A stretch of DNA of 64,000 nucleotides from a virus, in the IMG/VR virus record IMGVR_UViG_3300017991_000051, positions 105,253-169,252 of that record; one strand, given 5' to 3'. The translations under genes and the position numbers were made by a program. Shown here piece after piece: positions 34,930-42,787 of this stretch; position 1 is the first letter of the stretch, and each line of letters begins with the position of its first letter. The notes beneath the pieces are model-generated. The model had not been told where the DNA came from. It saw only the letters and a list, made by a program, of their open reading frames with translations, and made no database searches.

Positions 34930-37158
34930 CTATTTGCGGCGACCCATCATCGCCGCTCCGGCGCCGAACAGCGCCGGTAGTACTATGCCGGGTAGTAAGT
35001 AAGTAGCGTATGCCCGGCGCAATAAACGCTTCTGTTCCTCCGGCTTCCTCCCCTTCGGAATGCTCTCCGTAATATACTTGTTGGCCAGTTGGCTGGCCTG
35101 CAACTCGTTGATCCACGTCGGCAGGTTCGTTACCGCACCCGAAGCCATCCCCGTCAGGGCGCCCAGTATGGGGCTGCCGGTCTTCATACCCACGAAGATG
35201 CCTGGCATCGTCTTCGCCAGCCCCGCAACACTCGCCGCCGAACGGAGTGGTCCCTGCACGAAACGTGACGGACTGTACCACGGCCGGCCGTGTATCTTGG
35301 CATGACCCGCCTCGTGCGCGATCATCCCCGGCTTCAGATATTGAGGATCATACAATATCATTCCCTGACGTACAGCTCTTTTCGCCTGCGCATTGTCGAC
35401 GAGCCCGAGTTGCTGCATCTGCCCCATGAACTTCTTCCCCTCTCGAGGAGGGACGAACGCCGCGTTGCCCAAACCGGGTACGGCAACCGTCGTGAAGCTG
35501 GGGTCCAGACCCATCCGCGTATACACTCGCGGAATATAGGGACGGTACGTCCCGGGTGTGCGCTCCAGCTGTCGCCCGACACGGTTGCCCAACCACTTGT
35601 TCAACGCGACGTCCGCAGTGATACCGGTCCCGAGCAGTAGATACTTCAGCATCTGCGGGTCGAGCGCGCCGGTCTTCTCCAGTACGCGCTTGTTCGCCCA
35701 TTTCCTCATCGATGTCTTCAACGCTTGCGCCGCCTTCGCCAGCGGGTAGTCCTCGTGACGTGCAATATAGGATGGGGCGCGCCACGCCCCGCTCGGAAAT
35801 TGTTCCTGTGAACTGACGCGGGCGGTTCGGCCGATGTAATCCTCAGGATTGGTCCACATCTTCTTCCGCTCGTCATCGGAGAAACCGGTACCGACCTTAC
35901 CCACGATCGGGCCCTCCGGCGTCAGGCTGTAACGGAAACCGCCGGCACCGACGCCCTCATACTTACCCTCGCCGGGAAAAATGTCACGGATGAATACGTC
36001 GCCCTCTTCCATCTGCTTCACCTTAACGGGCTTGCCGCCCATCTCCGGGAAACCGACTACGCCCTCTCGAGTCACCGGCAGCTTACCGGTAACGACGTCC
36101 TCCCACAACCGCTTCTTGCTCTTGGCGTCGGTGGCGTACGGAGGCTGTGTGAACACGCTCTTCGGCAGGTGGCGAAGAGCATCATCCACAACCATCTTCT
36201 TCTGCTCCCACGGCAGGTTGTGCGCCTCCACGCCCTTATCCTCTTCCTGCACGCCGAAGAGGGCCATGCGCATCTTGATCTTCTTCCGCTCCTGTTCCCG
36301 CAAGCTCTTGGCCACCGCAGCGTTCAGAATCCCGCCCAGCTCGGCCGCGGGTATCGCCTTCCCCTCACGCTCCCCGTATATCTCACCGCGAAGCGTCTTA
36401 CCCTGAAGATGCTTTGGGATGTCGAACTTCTTCCCAGCGAGTCCCATCCGGTGGGTGTGTATAATCGGCTCCCCCGTCCCCTTCCGCGCGCGGTAGCTCA
36501 GGACCTGAACGTGGTCCTTCATGAGTCGGAGGAAGGCGGCCGCACCGTCGATCTTCGCGGACATGACGTAGCTGGGATCGAACAGCTTGTCGACCTGCTC
36601 CGCCGGCACCTTCTTGTAGTGCACCTTCTTGTACGACACCGGCTTCGTCTCCGTCGTGTTGAACAGGTACCACGCCGGCTTCTTCCCCGTCTTGGCGCCG
36701 AGGCGTACGAGCGTAAAATCCTCCGGGTTCTTCTTATGCGCGATCGTAAACTTGACCTTCTTCGGCGTGGCCTCGCTGATCAATACCTCACCGAGGTCGG
36801 TACGATGGACACGGCCGGCGCCGTAGCCTAATGGTATACGACCTTGGAACTTGGAGTACGCTTCGGAGTGAAGGGGTTGCTGGAAGACGGTGATCTTCTC
36901 ACCCGGTTTGGGTAAGTCCTTCTTCGTAGCGAAGGATAGCATCTTGTCCTTGCCCAGCCGGATATCATGGTGGGGGCCCGCGCGGCGCGCTATGTGCCGT
37001 TGTACCACCCACGGGACGAGCGCTCCCGGTTGGAGCATGGTAGCCTCGCCAAGGTCCTTCGGATCAGTTATCCCGGGCGCAAACTCGGCGGCCGCAGACT
37101 TCTGAATGTCGTCGTCGGTTAGCCAATAGTCCACATGCATTGTGTTGGACTGCGACAC
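34930..37158 (-). CDS. DNA ligase with LigD-type 3'-phosphoesterase domain and C-terminal HEAGH/membrane region
   Basis: About 742 residues; the GTG at 37158 behind GAGGTGATTACA is preferred. Residues about 48-150 match the LigD 3'-phosphoesterase domain: VVQRHIARRAGPHHDIRL, then LHSEAYSKFQG and GYGAGRV, with the active-site His, Asp, Arg, His and Tyr positions kept. Residues about 198-385 are an ATP-dependent ligase core: AKIDG (Lys202 nucleophile), LRGEIYGE, REGVVGF and VKVKQ, followed by an OB-fold-like part. From about 490 a new region follows with HEAGH (615-619), a zinc-metalloprotease-type motif, then Gly-rich hydrophobic segments and a C-terminal membrane helix (LLPGIVLPALFGAGAAMMG). 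Ligase and 3'-end repair activities are well supported; protease activity is inferred from one motif. Confidence 0.8.
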   Translation of the reverse strand: MSQSNTMHVDYWLTDDDIQKSAAAEFAPGITDPKDLGEATMLQPGALVPWVVQRHIARRAGPHHDIRLGKDKMLSFATKKDLPKPGEKITVFQQPLHSEAYSKFQGRIPLGYGAGRVHRTDLGEVLISEATPKKVKFTIAHKKNPEDFTLVRLGAKTGKKPAWYLFNTTETKPVSYKKVHYKKVPAEQVDKLFDPSYVMSAKIDGAAAFLRLMKDHVQVLSYRARKGTGEPIIHTHRMGLAGKKFDIPKHLQGKTLRGEIYGEREGKAIPAAELGGILNAAVAKSLREQERKKIKMRMALFGVQEEDKGVEAHNLPWEQKKMVVDDALRHLPKSVFTQPPYATDAKSKKRLWEDVVTGKLPVTREGVVGFPEMGGKPVKVKQMEEGDVFIRDIFPGEGKYEGVGAGGFRYSLTPEGPIVGKVGTGFSDDERKKMWTNPEDYIGRTARVSSQEQFPSGAWRAPSYIARHEDYPLAKAAQALKTSMRKWANKRVLEKTGALDPQMLKYLLLGTGITADVALNKWLGNRVGRQLERTPGTYRPYIPRVYTRMGLDPSFTTVAVPGLGNAAFVPPREGKKFMGQMQQLGLVDNAQAKRAVRQGMILYDPQYLKPGMIAHEAGHAKIHGRPWYSPSRFVQGPLRSAASVAGLAKTMPGIFVGMKTGSPILGALTGMASGAVTNLPTWINELQASQLANKYITESIPKGRKPEEQKRLLRRAYATYLLPGIVLPALFGAGAAMMGRRK

Positions 37159-37195
37159 TGTAATCACCTCAACGACGGATACGGGTAGCGGACAT

Positions 37196-37423
37196 CTAAA
37201 CCTTCACGACGTCCACTAACGGAAGATTCCGCTTGTTGAAACCGAGTGACTCCATCGCTTCCGCGAAGCCGGGGTCATCCGCCGTCTTCAACCAGACTCT
37301 TCCCTCAAGGTTGAGTCCGACGAGAACAGGATCACCCTCATCCGTCATCACGACAAGGGAATCAACTTCAGTCCGCTCCTCCGGAGGTGACGTTATGCCA
37401 CCTGACTGAATTCTTACTTTCAT
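37196..37423 (-). CDS. Small protein, unknown
   Basis: 75 residues, start ATG 37423. A short mixed alpha/beta protein with a SLVVMTDEGDPVLVGLNLEG strand pair and a helical C-terminal part. It overlaps the stop of the next upstream gene by 4 nt (ATGA), so it is translated with it. No motif recognised. Confidence 0.55.
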   Translation of the reverse strand: MKVRIQSGGITSPPEERTEVDSLVVMTDEGDPVLVGLNLEGRVWLKTADDPGFAEAMESLGFNKRNLPLVDVVKV

Positions 37424-38142
37424 TTACCTGGCCTGCTCCGTTTCAGGATTTCAGCCATCCTGTCCGTTACGCTCTCTCCGTCAAGTGGTCGTGGGCCGGA
37501 GGCTGCGATCTGCATGGCGCCCGGAGGTGCCATACCCTGCATAGCCTGTGCCGAACCGGGATCCATCGGACCAGCCCCGAGTGGTACGGCTCCCGCACCC
37601 TCAGCCGGCTGGCCGGCACCGGCGCCCATACCCGCTGCCGCGCCGGGAGCAGGTGCAGCCTCCTCGACGGCTTGAGACATAGCCTGCTCAGGATTGGCCA
37701 AGCCCATCATTTCCAGCACTTGTGCCAGAGCGCCCTCAACCGCGCCAAGTCGAGCTTCCATATCCTTCGCTGGTTTACTCTCACCGCCGGGAGCTGCGCC
37801 GGGCGCAACGCCCATTTCCTGTACAACCTGACGCACCGCCTGTACGATCATGTCGTACGCCGGATCCCCGCCTCCGCCAGGAGGAGGAGCAGCTGGGGCT
37901 ATTGGAGCAGCCGCCGGAGGAGGCAAGCTAACTGCAGGGCCCGCCCCAGCCGCCATCGGATCCATCGGTGCGCCGCCAGCAGCCGCCATTGCCGGATCCA
38001 TCGGCGGGGCTGCTGCTGCGCCGGCTCCTCCAGCCGGCATTGGCTCAAATGCTTCCTTGTCCATGGTCTCCCCCGGCTCCCCGCTCAGCTGTGCAAGATT
38101 CCAGAGTGCCATTTTCTGTAATTGTCCTGTCTTGTTATTCAT
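37420..38142 (-). CDS. Pro/Ala/Gly/Met-rich virion protein
   Basis: 240 residues from ATG 38142, which shares bases with the stop of the preceding gene (TAATG) and has GAGGAGG upstream. Long low-complexity stretches of Ala, Pro, Gly and Met flank a central helix (AYDMIVQAVRQVVQEMGV) and another (MEARLGAVEGALAQVLEMMG) that could form a coiled coil. Likely a flexible particle component. No family recognised. Confidence 0.5.
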   Translation of the reverse strand: MNNKTGQLQKMALWNLAQLSGEPGETMDKEAFEPMPAGGAGAAAAPPMDPAMAAAGGAPMDPMAAGAGPAVSLPPPAAAPIAPAAPPPGGGGDPAYDMIVQAVRQVVQEMGVAPGAAPGGESKPAKDMEARLGAVEGALAQVLEMMGLANPEQAMSQAVEEAAPAPGAAAGMGAGAGQPAEGAGAVPLGAGPMDPGSAQAMQGMAPPGAMQIAASGPRPLDGESVTDRMAEILKRSRPGK

Positions 38143-38327
38143 TATCGCTTGATCCTCCTCGAACGCCGCCGAGCGGCAGCGATCTCCGTGTCCCGTGTGT
38201 GATCGTATCCCGCCTTCAGGCACACGGCCTTAATGCGGGGATGCATTCTCGCCCATGACAGTTTGCCGGATCGAATGGCTTCCGGCACCCACTTCATGAT
38301 ACAGCGCTTACACAGAGGTCTAGCCAT
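38142..38327 (-). CDS. Small basic protein with CxxC
   Basis: 61 residues, start ATG 38327, overlapping the ferritin-like gene by 8 nt. It has CKRC near the N-terminus and one further Cys, and a very basic C-terminus (AAARRRSRRIKR) suited to nucleic-acid binding. Tight coupling to both neighbours suggests a real gene. Function unknown. Confidence 0.55.
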   Translation of the reverse strand: MARPLCKRCIMKWVPEAIRSGKLSWARMHPRIKAVCLKAGYDHTRDTEIAAARRRSRRIKR

Positions 38328-39624
38328 TTACCTTGTCCAGATACTCCGCCAGTTTCGTCAGCGCTGCTGCTTTCTTACCCTTAGCTGCCATGCTCTGAAA
38401 TTTGCCCTTGCCGAACTTCTTCCGGCCGATCGCGGCCGCGAGTGCTCCGGGATCCTCCACGCCCTTCTCGCCGCTCAGCTTCTTCTTGAGCGCCTTGAAT
38501 CGGCCACCCTCACCGGGAGCGTCCTTAGACGCCGGTTTCGCATCCTTCTCGAGGACGTCGTACCACTCAACAGCACGATCGATGTCGCCGTCTACCAGCA
38601 GCTCAGCAACCTTCATCAGGATCTCTTCGTGTACACTCATGACCCGCATCTCCTCCTTCGCGCCCTTGACAGACCCGCGTTCGGTGATGATGGCGGAAGT
38701 CTGATCAACTGCCTCCGTCTGCTCACCGTGCTGTGTGTCCGGCGACGTTTCCTCACCCACGGCCCCAGACATAGCCTGTATGGCCTTCTCCGGATCCGTA
38801 TCGTTCAACTTCACATTCTCGACGTCTTCGGCCGTCACCTTCGGCTTCGGCGCCGATACCGGAGTTTCCGGGGGAAGAACTGCAGCCGACTTGCTGGCCA
38901 GCTCGTGCGCGTATGCGTACACTACGGCCTCCCCAGCGTGCGGGTTAATCCCCTCTCCCTCCATCCACTCATGAAATGTTTCATCACTCAAGTTCGGGGT
39001 CTTCGCGATGTACGCACGTATTTTCTTCTTTTGCTCGGCTGTAGGCGTAGTCCCAACCTCTTCCTCGTCGCCACTCGCCTTCTTCGAGTGACCGCCGCCT
39101 TCCATCTTCTTCAGCTTGGAATAGTATTCCTTATCCTCCTGAAGATGATCCATCGCGATCTCTTTCGCCTTGACCGGATCGTTGGTGTGCTCCATCTCGA
39201 CCTTGGTTCCCATCGCAAGTTGATCCGCCGGGTACTCGGCCGGCGCATGGCCTGCCGCCAACCCGCCAGGAATATTCTTTCCTGTTGGTTTGTCAGCCAT
39301 TGTCATATCCTCCGCTGTTTTTCTCTCGGCTGTACCGATTACTTTGTTCGCCTCATCACGACCATCATCATACAGTCGCTGCTCATCCGGTGCCAACGTA
39401 TTTAACAATGTCAGAAATTCGCCGGCATGTACGATCTCCTCATTCGCGATATCGCGAAGAAGTTTAGCCGCATTCTCATTATCCGTCGACTCCGCCAACT
39501 GTATGTAAAGCTGAACGGCCTCGTACTCCGCCGACACCATGAAACGGATCGCGCGGATCAATTCCTCCGCCGTCAACTTCCTGTCGTTTGCCAGTCCACT
39601 AAATGCGTTTCCAAAATCCGGCAT
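38320..39624 (-). CDS. Ferritin-like domain protein with DUF5661-like domain
   Basis: 434 residues, start ATG 39624 behind GGAGG. Residues about 18-95 match the rubrerythrin/encapsulated-ferritin helix pair: Glu33/Glu35 in MVSAEYEAVQLY and the ExxH Glu63-His66 in IANEEIVHAGEF are iron-binding positions. Residues about 125-180 (QLAMGTKVEMEHTNDPVKAK, then DHLQEDKEYYSKLKKMEGGG) match the DUF5661 pattern. The middle is acidic and linker-like; the C-terminus has a GRKKFGKGKFQSMAAKGKK motif I associate with phage-encoded proteins. Probable iron binding or oxidation, perhaps inside the capsid; this is inference. Confidence 0.65.
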   Translation of the reverse strand: MPDFGNAFSGLANDRKLTAEELIRAIRFMVSAEYEAVQLYIQLAESTDNENAAKLLRDIANEEIVHAGEFLTLLNTLAPDEQRLYDDGRDEANKVIGTAERKTAEDMTMADKPTGKNIPGGLAAGHAPAEYPADQLAMGTKVEMEHTNDPVKAKEIAMDHLQEDKEYYSKLKKMEGGGHSKKASGDEEEVGTTPTAEQKKKIRAYIAKTPNLSDETFHEWMEGEGINPHAGEAVVYAYAHELASKSAAVLPPETPVSAPKPKVTAEDVENVKLNDTDPEKAIQAMSGAVGEETSPDTQHGEQTEAVDQTSAIITERGSVKGAKEEMRVMSVHEEILMKVAELLVDGDIDRAVEWYDVLEKDAKPASKDAPGEGGRFKALKKKLSGEKGVEDPGALAAAIGRKKFGKGKFQSMAAKGKKAAALTKLAEYLDKVNG

Positions 39625-39679
39625 CGGAATCCTCCCACCAAAACCATATCATAAACAGGGTAGTGCTATTTGTCACCAT

Positions 39680-40639
39680 TTATTTCTTACCGACATGAGA
39701 CCGCCAAAATTCAGCGATTTGCGGTCTGTATGCGTAACCAGCTCCGGCGCCGGCAGCACCCAACATCGTGAGCAACGAAATTAAAGCTTTTCTGATCCGC
39801 TTGCTTTTCTCACGCTTAGCGACATACCCAATCAGTTCCTGTGCGCTGGGTGTCCTACCCTTAAAAGCTTTCTGCGCCGATGGTAAACCGCCGCCGAGCA
39901 GCAGCTGCGCCAACCCATAAGTTCCAAGACCGCCGAGCCCCATGGCGCCCAACGTCCGTCCCATGCCGGCCCCCATCAGAGGAGCAATTTCTTTTGCCTT
40001 AGCAAGCCACCCCTCAGCTTCCGGCTTGGCCGCACTGAGCAACTCCTTACCCGCCTCCGTAAGTGGCTGTTTCAGCTCTTTACCGACGAGACCCGCAGCG
40101 CCTGCTATTGCCTTCTGTCCTTCAGGAGATTCGACGTACTTGGTAAAACCTTGAGCACCACCCTCGGCCAGCCGACTGGCATAACCCTCGGGATCGCCTG
40201 AGATCTGTCCGCCAGCTTCCGCAAGTCGCTTCACGGCATCAACCACCTCACCGGGCTCCGATTCGCCAAGCATGCGCCGGAGACCGCCGGAGATTGCAGG
40301 AGCACCACCCAACATCATCACCGACTTCGGAAGGGATAGCTGACTGCGTGGTACTACGCCCGCACCACTTGGAACGAGTACTGGATGCTTCTTCGAGAAT
40401 GCGCCACGTAAAGCCTTACGGCCCCCGCCTGCACGGGCCCACAAAAGAGCTTGAAGCATAGGACCGATCTCACGACCATAGGGAGTACGATAATCGAGGC
40501 CGCCAGCCGCTTGGTCCTGAAGCAACTTACCATAACCATACCCGGCAGCGCCAGCCGCCAGCTGCCGCGCAGGCCTGCTCTTTACCGCACGTGAAATAGC
40601 TCTGATAAGTGGAGAAAGTTTACCGGCTGATTTGTTCAT
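39680..40639 (-). CDS. Gly-rich membrane-active virion protein candidate
   Basis: 319 residues, start ATG 40639 without a clear Shine-Dalgarno. Basic N-terminus, then several Ala/Gly-rich hydrophobic segments (MGAGMGRTLGAMGLGGLGTY, and LISLLTMLGAAGAGAGYAYR near the C-terminus). It belongs with the three other glycine-zipper proteins in this block (24484, 26759 and the ligase tail). A DNA-ejection or membrane-pore role is plausible. It is the first CDS after tRNA-Trp. Confidence 0.5.
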   Translation of the reverse strand: MNKSAGKLSPLIRAISRAVKSRPARQLAAGAAGYGYGKLLQDQAAGGLDYRTPYGREIGPMLQALLWARAGGGRKALRGAFSKKHPVLVPSGAGVVPRSQLSLPKSVMMLGGAPAISGGLRRMLGESEPGEVVDAVKRLAEAGGQISGDPEGYASRLAEGGAQGFTKYVESPEGQKAIAGAAGLVGKELKQPLTEAGKELLSAAKPEAEGWLAKAKEIAPLMGAGMGRTLGAMGLGGLGTYGLAQLLLGGGLPSAQKAFKGRTPSAQELIGYVAKREKSKRIRKALISLLTMLGAAGAGAGYAYRPQIAEFWRSHVGKK

Positions 40640-40691
40640 GGCTGATAGCTAAAAAAAAAATGTTTATAACGCGTTGAACAATTGCACCCCC

Positions 40692-40768
40692 TGGCAGGCC
40701 AGGAGAGACTCGAACTCTCAGCCTTCGGTTTTGGAGACCGATGCTCTACGCAATTGAGCTACTGACCT
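40692..40768 (-). tRNA. tRNA-Trp (CCA anticodon)
   Basis: Cloverleaf folds with AGGTCAG/CTGGCCT acceptor (one G-U), anticodon stem TCGGT/ACCGA, loop CTCCAAA giving anticodon CCA, and a T-arm with TTCGAGT. The 3' CCA is encoded (40692-40694). It stands alone between a promoter-like sequence and the late genes. Confidence 0.9.
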
Positions 40769-40797
40769 ACTATGACATAGACCACGCGACAATGCAA
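40769..40797 (-). promoter_or_regulatory. Possible promoter for tRNA-Trp and late genes
   Basis: On the minus strand TTGCAT (40792-40797) and CATAGT (40769-40774) are 17 nt apart. Both boxes are four of six to sigma70 consensus. It lies between the strong terminator 40802-40834 and tRNA-Trp, where a new transcript would have to begin, but the -10 abuts the tRNA 5' end, so initiation would fall inside the tRNA; this lowers confidence. Confidence 0.25.
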
Positions 40798-40801
40798 CCC
40801 C

Positions 40802-40834
40802 AAAAAAAGGCCGGCAGGTACTACCCTGCCGGCC
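40802..40834 (-). terminator. Strong intrinsic terminator after the radical SAM gene
   Basis: Perfect 10-bp stem GGCCGGCAGG/CCTGCCGGCC with a 6-nt loop (GTAGTA on the minus strand), followed at once by seven T residues. It lies 10 nt past the radical SAM stop and closes the transcription unit that begins at the promoter near 42768. Confidence 0.9.
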
Positions 40835-40843
40835 CATAAACCG

Positions 40844-41656
40844 TTATTTCAGGATACACCCATCCGGCAATCCGTTTTCCTCTCTACAGCGTACCAGATC
40901 CCAACCAACCTGCAAGCTGGAAGCCTCAACTTTTTTATCGCCGTTGCTGCAAACCGAATAGTGACCGTGCTGATCGATGGCCATAGATGTCCGTCCTTGC
41001 TGACAACCACCGGACATCAAGTGCGTTAAGCAGGAATCTGCACATATCTGCGGACCGGCAAGAGACAGTTGCGCCATAGTCGTTCGCAAATAAGCGTCCC
41101 AACCTTCCGTACGTTCCCACGGTTTCGGCAACAATACCACCACGGTATCCACGGCACGAAGGATACGCTTATCGATATCACACGCCTCATTCAACGGCGT
41201 ATTGATAGCGACCAAGCTACCCAATCCCTTGTAGTAGTCTATCGCACGCAACACATCGATTATACGGCCTTCCGGATTATCAATGCAACCGGTCGCGCAC
41301 GTATGCATCCGATCATGACTGATATGAACGCGATCGGCCAGCACCGGCCGTAACACTACTCCGTTCGTCGTAACCGCTGTATGGATATGATGCCGAAACA
41401 GGAATACAAGCAGATCGTTCAGGAGCCGCCATTCCGTAGGCTCCCCGCCGCCGATTGCAAACCACTTAACCCGCATCGCCGCCGCCTGACGTACTATACT
41501 CTCCGCCAGCGGCCACGACCACTCTCCCGGCTCCTTCTGTTTGTAGAAGCAACCGGCGCAGTTCAAACTGCATTTCGTCGTCACCAGCGCATGAATTGTA
41601 TGGGGCGCCATATTGGACGCCCCGAATTGTTTTGCTACCTCAACGCCTTCCACCAT
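40844..41656 (-). CDS. Radical SAM enzyme
   Basis: About 270 residues from ATG 41656 (a GTG one codon upstream is equally possible). The iron-sulfur motif CxxxCxxC is VTTKCSLNCAGCFYK, about residues 29-36. A GGGEPT motif follows, characteristic of SAM binding. The C-terminal region carries several more cysteines (ICADSCLTHLMSGGC, then YSVCSNGD), as in SPASM-type or twitch extensions that hold auxiliary clusters. Such enzymes modify peptides, RNA or small molecules; the target here is unknown. It overlaps the preceding gene by 17 nt and ends at a strong terminator. Confidence 0.85.
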   Translation of the reverse strand: MVEGVEVAKQFGASNMAPHTIHALVTTKCSLNCAGCFYKQKEPGEWSWPLAESIVRQAAAMRVKWFAIGGGEPTEWRLLNDLLVFLFRHHIHTAVTTNGVVLRPVLADRVHISHDRMHTCATGCIDNPEGRIIDVLRAIDYYKGLGSLVAINTPLNEACDIDKRILRAVDTVVVLLPKPWERTEGWDAYLRTTMAQLSLAGPQICADSCLTHLMSGGCQQGRTSMAIDQHGHYSVCSNGDKKVEASSLQVGWDLVRCREENGLPDGCILK

Positions 41657-42245
41657 CACGCGGAAACTCCCTTCCAAGAAACTTCTCCATCTCGTCACAC
41701 CACGGCACGTAATCCTTGTGTTCGATCCACCAATCCTGTGAACCGTAATTTACGGTGGTAACACCGCCGTGTTCCGTACCGGGTCCGAACTCGATATAAT
41801 CCGAACAGGACGAATCGCCAACAAACCGCCATGTTACGCCGATCACCAAGCTGTCAAACTCGTCTGAATTCTCAAGCAGTATCTTCGCGATTTCCTTCAC
41901 GCCCGTAAGCCCGGGCGGCAAATGTTTAGCGCCCTCCTCCGCATCGCTCCAGAAATACAGGCCATGAATCTTATGTTTCTTCGCCATATCGGATACAACC
42001 TTGCGTGTATGCTTCGGCTTATCACCAATAGGGCTCTCGCCGTAGTGGTCGCTATCGTACAACGTTTCTCCGATAACAGCGCGAACGGAACGAACATGTT
42101 GAACCATGTCCGACTCACAAACGCGAACGATGTCACCCAGCACCGTCTCGAACAACTTACCTTTTGTGTCCGCATCGTCATAGCGGACCGGATGCGGGTC
42201 GCTCGTGCAATCCGCGGGCACAACCAGACTATACTTGACTTGCAT
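41640..42245 (-). CDS. Conserved-looking protein, unknown
   Basis: 201 residues, start ATG 42245 with AGGAGG upstream. Soluble, mixed alpha/beta, beginning MQVKYSLVVPADCTSDPHP and containing GLYFWSDAEEGAKHLPPG and a C-terminal DWWIEHKDYVPWCDEM. No membrane segment or metal cluster. It is overlapped by the radical SAM gene and could be its partner or substrate; the sequence does not resemble a leader peptide. Confidence 0.55.
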   Translation of the reverse strand: MQVKYSLVVPADCTSDPHPVRYDDADTKGKLFETVLGDIVRVCESDMVQHVRSVRAVIGETLYDSDHYGESPIGDKPKHTRKVVSDMAKKHKIHGLYFWSDAEEGAKHLPPGLTGVKEIAKILLENSDEFDSLVIGVTWRFVGDSSCSDYIEFGPGTEHGGVTTVNYGSQDWWIEHKDYVPWCDEMEKFLGREFPRDGGRR

Positions 42246-42264
42246 TAACTCCTCCTGTTTGAAA

Positions 42265-42338
42265 TAGGCCGGGACGGACTTGAACCGCCGACCACCGGCT
42301 TATAAGGCCGGCACTCTAACCAACTGAGCTACCGGCCC
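42265..42338 (-). tRNA. tRNA-Ile (UAU anticodon)
   Basis: Acceptor GGGCCGG/CCGGCCT, D stem GCTC/GAGT, anticodon stem CCGGC/GCCGG with loop CTTATAA, so anticodon UAU for AUA codons, T stem GGCGG/CCGTC. CCA is not encoded. Bacteria usually read AUA with a lysidine-modified CAU tRNA; the UAU form avoids that modification. The upstream CDS stop (TAG) is tRNA positions 8-10. Confidence 0.85.
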
Positions 42339-42718
42339 GTTGGGAACTGCCAATATTCGTACAGATCATCAAGATGATGTTTCAACGCAGTAAGCCGCTC
42401 CTCCATGTCGCTCCGCTCCGCCTGCGCGTCCATCACCTCGTCGTCCATTTCCTCCAGAGCCTGCCGCAATTCCCTCTCGAGACTGTGGGCCTGCTCCTCC
42501 CCGTCGAGCATCTTGATAATGCGTTCTTCCAGTTGCTTGATGTGCGGCTTGCGCCGGTCGTATTCCCGCAGCTCCGCGAGAATGTCCTGCATCAGCTGCT
42601 CGAGATCCGTCGACACGAAGCAGACAGACATCCAGCCGAACCGTATCCACAGCTCCGGACCGTCATGTACGATCCGAAAACCGCGGAACCTGCCGAAACT
42701 AAAGTATGCGGAAAACAT
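42329..42718 (-). CDS. Small coiled-coil protein
   Basis: 129 residues, start ATG 42718. N-terminal beta part (FSFGRFRGFRIVHDGPELWI) followed by long charged helices (LEERIIKMLDGEEQAHSLER, LEEMDDEVMDAQAERSDMEE) that read as a coiled coil. It is the first gene behind a strong promoter/operator, so it may be well expressed and regulated. Its last codons and stop lie inside the tRNA-Ile sequence. Function unknown. Confidence 0.6.
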   Translation of the reverse strand: MFSAYFSFGRFRGFRIVHDGPELWIRFGWMSVCFVSTDLEQLMQDILAELREYDRRKPHIKQLEERIIKMLDGEEQAHSLERELRQALEEMDDEVMDAQAERSDMEERLTALKHHLDDLYEYWQFPTGR

Positions 42719-42732
42719 AGGCTGCTACTAAC

Positions 42733-42757
42733 TGTCGGAATGTTACAGTTTCCGACA
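42733..42757. promoter_or_regulatory. Operator-like perfect inverted repeat
   Basis: TGTCGGAA (42733-42740) and TTCCGACA (42750-42757) are perfect complements separated by 9 nt. The repeat covers the -10 region of the promoter at 42740-42768, the usual geometry for repressor binding. The regulator is not identified. Confidence 0.6.
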
Positions 42758-42768
42758 ACGGTTGTCAA
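42740..42768 (-). promoter_or_regulatory. Sigma70-like promoter for the coiled-coil/tRNA-Ile/radical SAM unit
   Basis: On the minus strand a perfect TTGACA (42763-42768) is followed after 17 nt by TAACAT (42740-42745, four of six). Start would be near 42733. It drives 42718 down to the terminator at 40802. An operator-like inverted repeat overlaps it. Confidence 0.7.
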
Positions 42769-42787
42769 ATTGACGTACATGTGCTCT

